Source: Lactobacillales bacterium
GTDB taxonomy: Bacteria; Bacillota; Bacilli; Lactobacillales; Vagococcaceae
Direction: 5' to 3'
Length of the DNA stretch: 6,780 nucleotides
Assembly (NCBI GenBank): GCA_015655485.1
Contig: JAATEZ010000379.1
Span: 1-6,780 of the forward strand
Each line of letters opens with the position of its first letter. Within the stretch, counting starts at the first letter, position 1. Made by a program: the position numbers and the translations under genes. Under the pieces are notes generated by a model. That model saw only the letters and a program-made list of their open reading frames with translations, was not told the DNA's origin and did no database searches. Below, one piece after another: positions 4,632 through 6,780 of the stretch.

Positions 4632-5837
4632 ATGGCAGAAAAAAACAGGGATGAAACAACCGTTGCCAAAGAAACAGTCAGTAGCACCTTGGATGACTTA
4701 TTAAATAATCCTTTTGCAAATCCTACTGATGCAGCAATAAGTATTGGAAAAAAAGATGAGATCCAGGCTGGGGAAGACTCCGCTGCCAAACCGGCACGAC
4801 TGATCGACCAGCTGACTCCAGAAAGACAGCAACAGGCAAAAGAATTAGCTGAGCAAATTGATGTGAACGACATTCAGGGGGTCAGCAATTACGGAGCAGC
4901 CGCTCAAAAAAAACTGGGTGAATTTTCTCATTCTATGTTGAATCATGTACAAAATCAGGATGTCGGCCCTGTGGGAGACTCGCTGAACGAATTGATGTAT
5001 CGCTTGAATGAGGCCAGTCCAGACGAGCTCGCCGCAAAGGATAACAATGTTTTTAAAAAATTGTTTGGAAAAGTAAAACAAACAATTTATGAAACTACTG
5101 CCAAATATCAAAAAATTGGTGCCCAAATCGATAAAATCGCCGTAAAACTGGACAAAGAAAAAAATGCCTTGTTGAGCGATAATGTGATGCTGGAGCAGCT
5201 TTATCAAAAAAATAAAGATTATTTCGATGCTCTAAATATCTATATCGCTGCCGGTGAAGTGAAGATGCTGGAGATGCAGAAAACTATTGTTCCTGAAGCC
5301 ACAAAAAAAGCTGAAACAACTGGCGATCAAATGGATGTTCAAGTAGTTAATGATTTAAATCAATTTTATGACCGTTTGGATAAGAGAACCTATGATTTGC
5401 GTTTAGCCAGACAAATCACCATTCAGCAAGCTCCGCAAATACGTTTGATCCAGAACACCAATCAGGCTTTGGCAGAAAAAATCCAAGCCTCAATCAACAC
5501 AGCTATTCCTTTATGGAAAAACCAAGTAGCGATCGCCTTGACGCTGTTGCGCCAAAAAGAAGCAGTCACTGCTCAGCGGCAGGTGTCAGAAACAACCAAC
5601 GATTTATTGAAGAAAAACTCTGAAATGCTGAAAATCTCCGCTATCGAAACAGCAAAAGAAAATGAACGCGGTGTTGTGGATATCGAAACATTACAACAGA
5701 CTCAAAATGATTTGATCGAGACCATCCAAGAGACCATTAAGATTCAGCAGGAAGGTAAGGAAAAACGTCGTCAGGCAGAAATAGAATTAGGCACTATGGA
5801 AAATGATCTCAAGACTAAACTGCTGGAAATTATCTAA
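4632..5837 (+). CDS. telA: TelA-family toxic anion resistance protein
   Basis: The product is 401 aa, within the usual size of the family. It has no signal peptide or membrane segment. A polar, probably flexible N-terminus (residues 1-60) precedes a long helical and coiled-coil body. The landmark NYGAAAQKKLGEFSHSML (about 86-103), followed by QDVGPVGDSLNELMYRLNE (109-127), is the conserved TelA core. GAGGTGA lies 7 bases before the ATG. The family is named for tellurite resistance on plasmids, but chromosomal copies beside xpaC are widespread and have been linked in Firmicutes to resistance to cell-envelope agents such as antimicrobial peptides and beta-lactams. The biochemical function is unknown. 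It is the second gene of the xpaC-telA operon and ends at a hairpin shared with dinB. Resistance to tellurite itself should not be assumed from the name. Confidence 0.92.
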   Translation: MAEKNRDETTVAKETVSSTLDDLLNNPFANPTDAAISIGKKDEIQAGEDSAAKPARLIDQLTPERQQQAKELAEQIDVNDIQGVSNYGAAAQKKLGEFSHSMLNHVQNQDVGPVGDSLNELMYRLNEASPDELAAKDNNVFKKLFGKVKQTIYETTAKYQKIGAQIDKIAVKLDKEKNALLSDNVMLEQLYQKNKDYFDALNIYIAAGEVKMLEMQKTIVPEATKKAETTGDQMDVQVVNDLNQFYDRLDKRTYDLRLARQITIQQAPQIRLIQNTNQALAEKIQASINTAIPLWKNQVAIALTLLRQKEAVTAQRQVSETTNDLLKKNSEMLKISAIETAKENERGVVDIETLQQTQNDLIETIQETIKIQQEGKEKRRQAEIELGTMENDLKTKLLEII

Positions 5838-5854
5838 AATAACCTAAAAAAACT

Positions 5855-5900
5855 AAAAATTGACTTGATTTCCTATATAGGGGATCCAAGTCAATTTTTT
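5855..5900. terminator. Bidirectional terminator between telA and dinB
   Basis: AAAAATTGACTTG (5855-5867) pairs perfectly with 5887-5899 and is followed by further T. The loop region carries an inner palindrome CCTATATAGG (5871-5880) that extends the stem. The plus-strand T-run serves telA, and the minus-strand run from the A-rich left arm serves dinB. The dinB stop codon (5891-5893) lies inside the right arm. Confidence 0.85.
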
Positions 5901-6780
5901 TGGTGTCTGTTTTTTTCAAAAAGCGGCAAAACTATATTTTCATAAGTCAGCGGATCGAGATTTGTCACTGTGATGCCTAATAGTCGTATTCCTTTGTCCA
6001 GCCCCAAAACCTCTTCCCAAATCAATGAGGCTTGAAAAAAAAGGTCTTCCTGCTTATAAATATAATCAGGCAGAGTTCTTCTTTTGGTAACCGTCTCATA
6101 TTCAGAATAACGAACCTTTAACACCACCGTTTTCCCATGTTTTTGATTTTTTTCGAGTGATTCTTGGACTTTACCAGCTAATTCCCGCAATTGTTGAGTC
6201 ACTTGAGTATCCGTAGTCAGCGCCCTGGCATAAGTGTGTTCCCTGCCAATAGACTTTCGTTCTCTAAAAGGACTGACTTTTGCATCATGGACTCCGCGTA
6301 CTTTTCGATAAAGCGAGTAGCCCATCTTCCCAAATTGCTGGATCAATTCCATCTCATCTCTTTGCAGGAGATCCGCCCCAGTGAAAATACCCAGCTCATG
6401 CATTCGCGGAACCGTCTTTTTTCCCACACCATGAAATTTCTCGATGGATAATTTCTTCAGAAAATCTTCTGCATCTTCTGGTAAAACAACAGTTAGTCCG
6501 CGCGGTTTTTCAAAATCAGAAGCCAATTTAGCTAAAAATTTATTATAGCTGACTCCAGCTGAACAAGTTAAATGAAGTTCCTTCCAGATAGACTGCTGGA
6601 TCAACTTGGCGATTTTGATCGCGCTGGTTGAATTTATTTTATTTTCCGTCACATCCAAATAGGCTTCATCTAATGCAACCGGTTCAATAACATCTGTATA
6701 ACGATGAAAAATTTCATGGATCTGTCTGGAAACTTCCTGATAGTACTCATAGTTTCCTGGTACAAAATTTGCTTTGGGGC
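5891..6780 (-). CDS. dinB: DNA polymerase IV (Y-family, translesion), 5' end outside window
   Basis: This error-prone polymerase inserts nucleotides opposite damaged bases and acts with the sliding clamp. The frame is open to the window edge (reading PKANFVPGNYEYYQEVSRQ from 6778), so about 296 codons are visible and roughly the first 60-80 are missing. The palm motif ALDEAYLDVTEN (6674 to 6641) holds the catalytic Asp-Glu. TCSAGVSYNKFLAKLASD follows, then the thumb helix-hairpin-helix FHGVGKKTVPRM, the little finger starting near SIGREHTYARAL, and a C-terminal clamp-binding-like IVLPLF. The residue before LDE is Ala, where Ser is common. TTG at 6658 could be read as a start but is an internal Leu codon, since conserved sequence continues upstream. 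It converges on telA and shares its terminator. Whether it is SOS-controlled cannot be seen, because its promoter is off the window. Confidence 0.96.
   Translation of the reverse strand, partial: PKANFVPGNYEYYQEVSRQIHEIFHRYTDVIEPVALDEAYLDVTENKINSTSAIKIAKLIQQSIWKELHLTCSAGVSYNKFLAKLASDFEKPRGLTVVLPEDAEDFLKKLSIEKFHGVGKKTVPRMHELGIFTGADLLQRDEMELIQQFGKMGYSLYRKVRGVHDAKVSPFRERKSIGREHTYARALTTDTQVTQQLRELAGKVQESLEKNQKHGKTVVLKVRYSEYETVTKRRTLPDYIYKQEDLFFQASLIWEEVLGLDKGIRLLGITVTNLDPLTYENIVLPLFEKNRHQKN

Noticed and set aside
4604..5207. Two minus-strand ORFs opposite telA
   Set aside because: telA is a clear family member on the plus strand; these frames have low-complexity composition and no start signals.
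6191..6451. Plus-strand ORF of 86 codons
   Set aside because: It lies fully antisense to conserved dinB sequence with no start signal.

Overview
The window looks like AT-rich chromosomal DNA from a low-GC Gram-positive bacterium, most likely a lactic acid bacterium of the Enterococcus type. The reasons are strong AGGAGG-type ribosome binding sites, TTG alternative starts, TTGACA/TATAAT-like promoters with 17-bp spacing, and a core gene set (nudF, a MacP-like small membrane protein, mtnN, pncA, xpaC, telA, dinB) of the kind found in Lactobacillales. The genus call is an inference.

Left third (1-1420) is accessory. A terminator (71-94) ends a transcript from outside the window. It is followed by a promoter with a near-perfect LexA (SOS) box between -35 and -10, driving an unrecognised 100-codon gene (171-473). 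The reading frame of that gene stays open for 72 codons past its TGA stop. A small conserved-looking gene (643-846, minus) converges on it and shares a hairpin terminator. From about 925 to 1420 lies debris of an integrated element. The clearest part is a decayed tyrosine integrase (1069-1355), readable only by switching through three frames and lacking key catalytic residues. Tandem GGAGTCAAAA repeats follow, then the 3' end of a tRNA-Leu(CAG) gene (1421-1504, minus). This is the classic layout of an element inserted at a tRNA.

Middle (1583-3814, minus): one promoter (3786-3814) appears to drive nudF, a macP-like gene, mtnN and pncA, ending at a hairpin beside the pncA stop. NudF and PncA both act on breakdown products of NAD (ADP-ribose and nicotinamide). 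MtnN removes methylthioadenosine and S-adenosylhomocysteine and releases adenine. The operon therefore reads mainly as nucleotide and cofactor clean-up or salvage, with one cell-envelope gene embedded in it.

Right (3891-6780): a divergent promoter drives the xpaC-telA pair (plus), a membrane protein and a TelA-family cytoplasmic protein. It ends at a large hairpin shared with the convergent dinB (DNA polymerase IV), whose 5' end lies beyond the window. No CRISPR array, intact insertion sequence or clearly new multi-gene system is visible. The most unusual signals are the SOS-box gene with its interrupted reading frame and the integrase remnant at tRNA-Leu.
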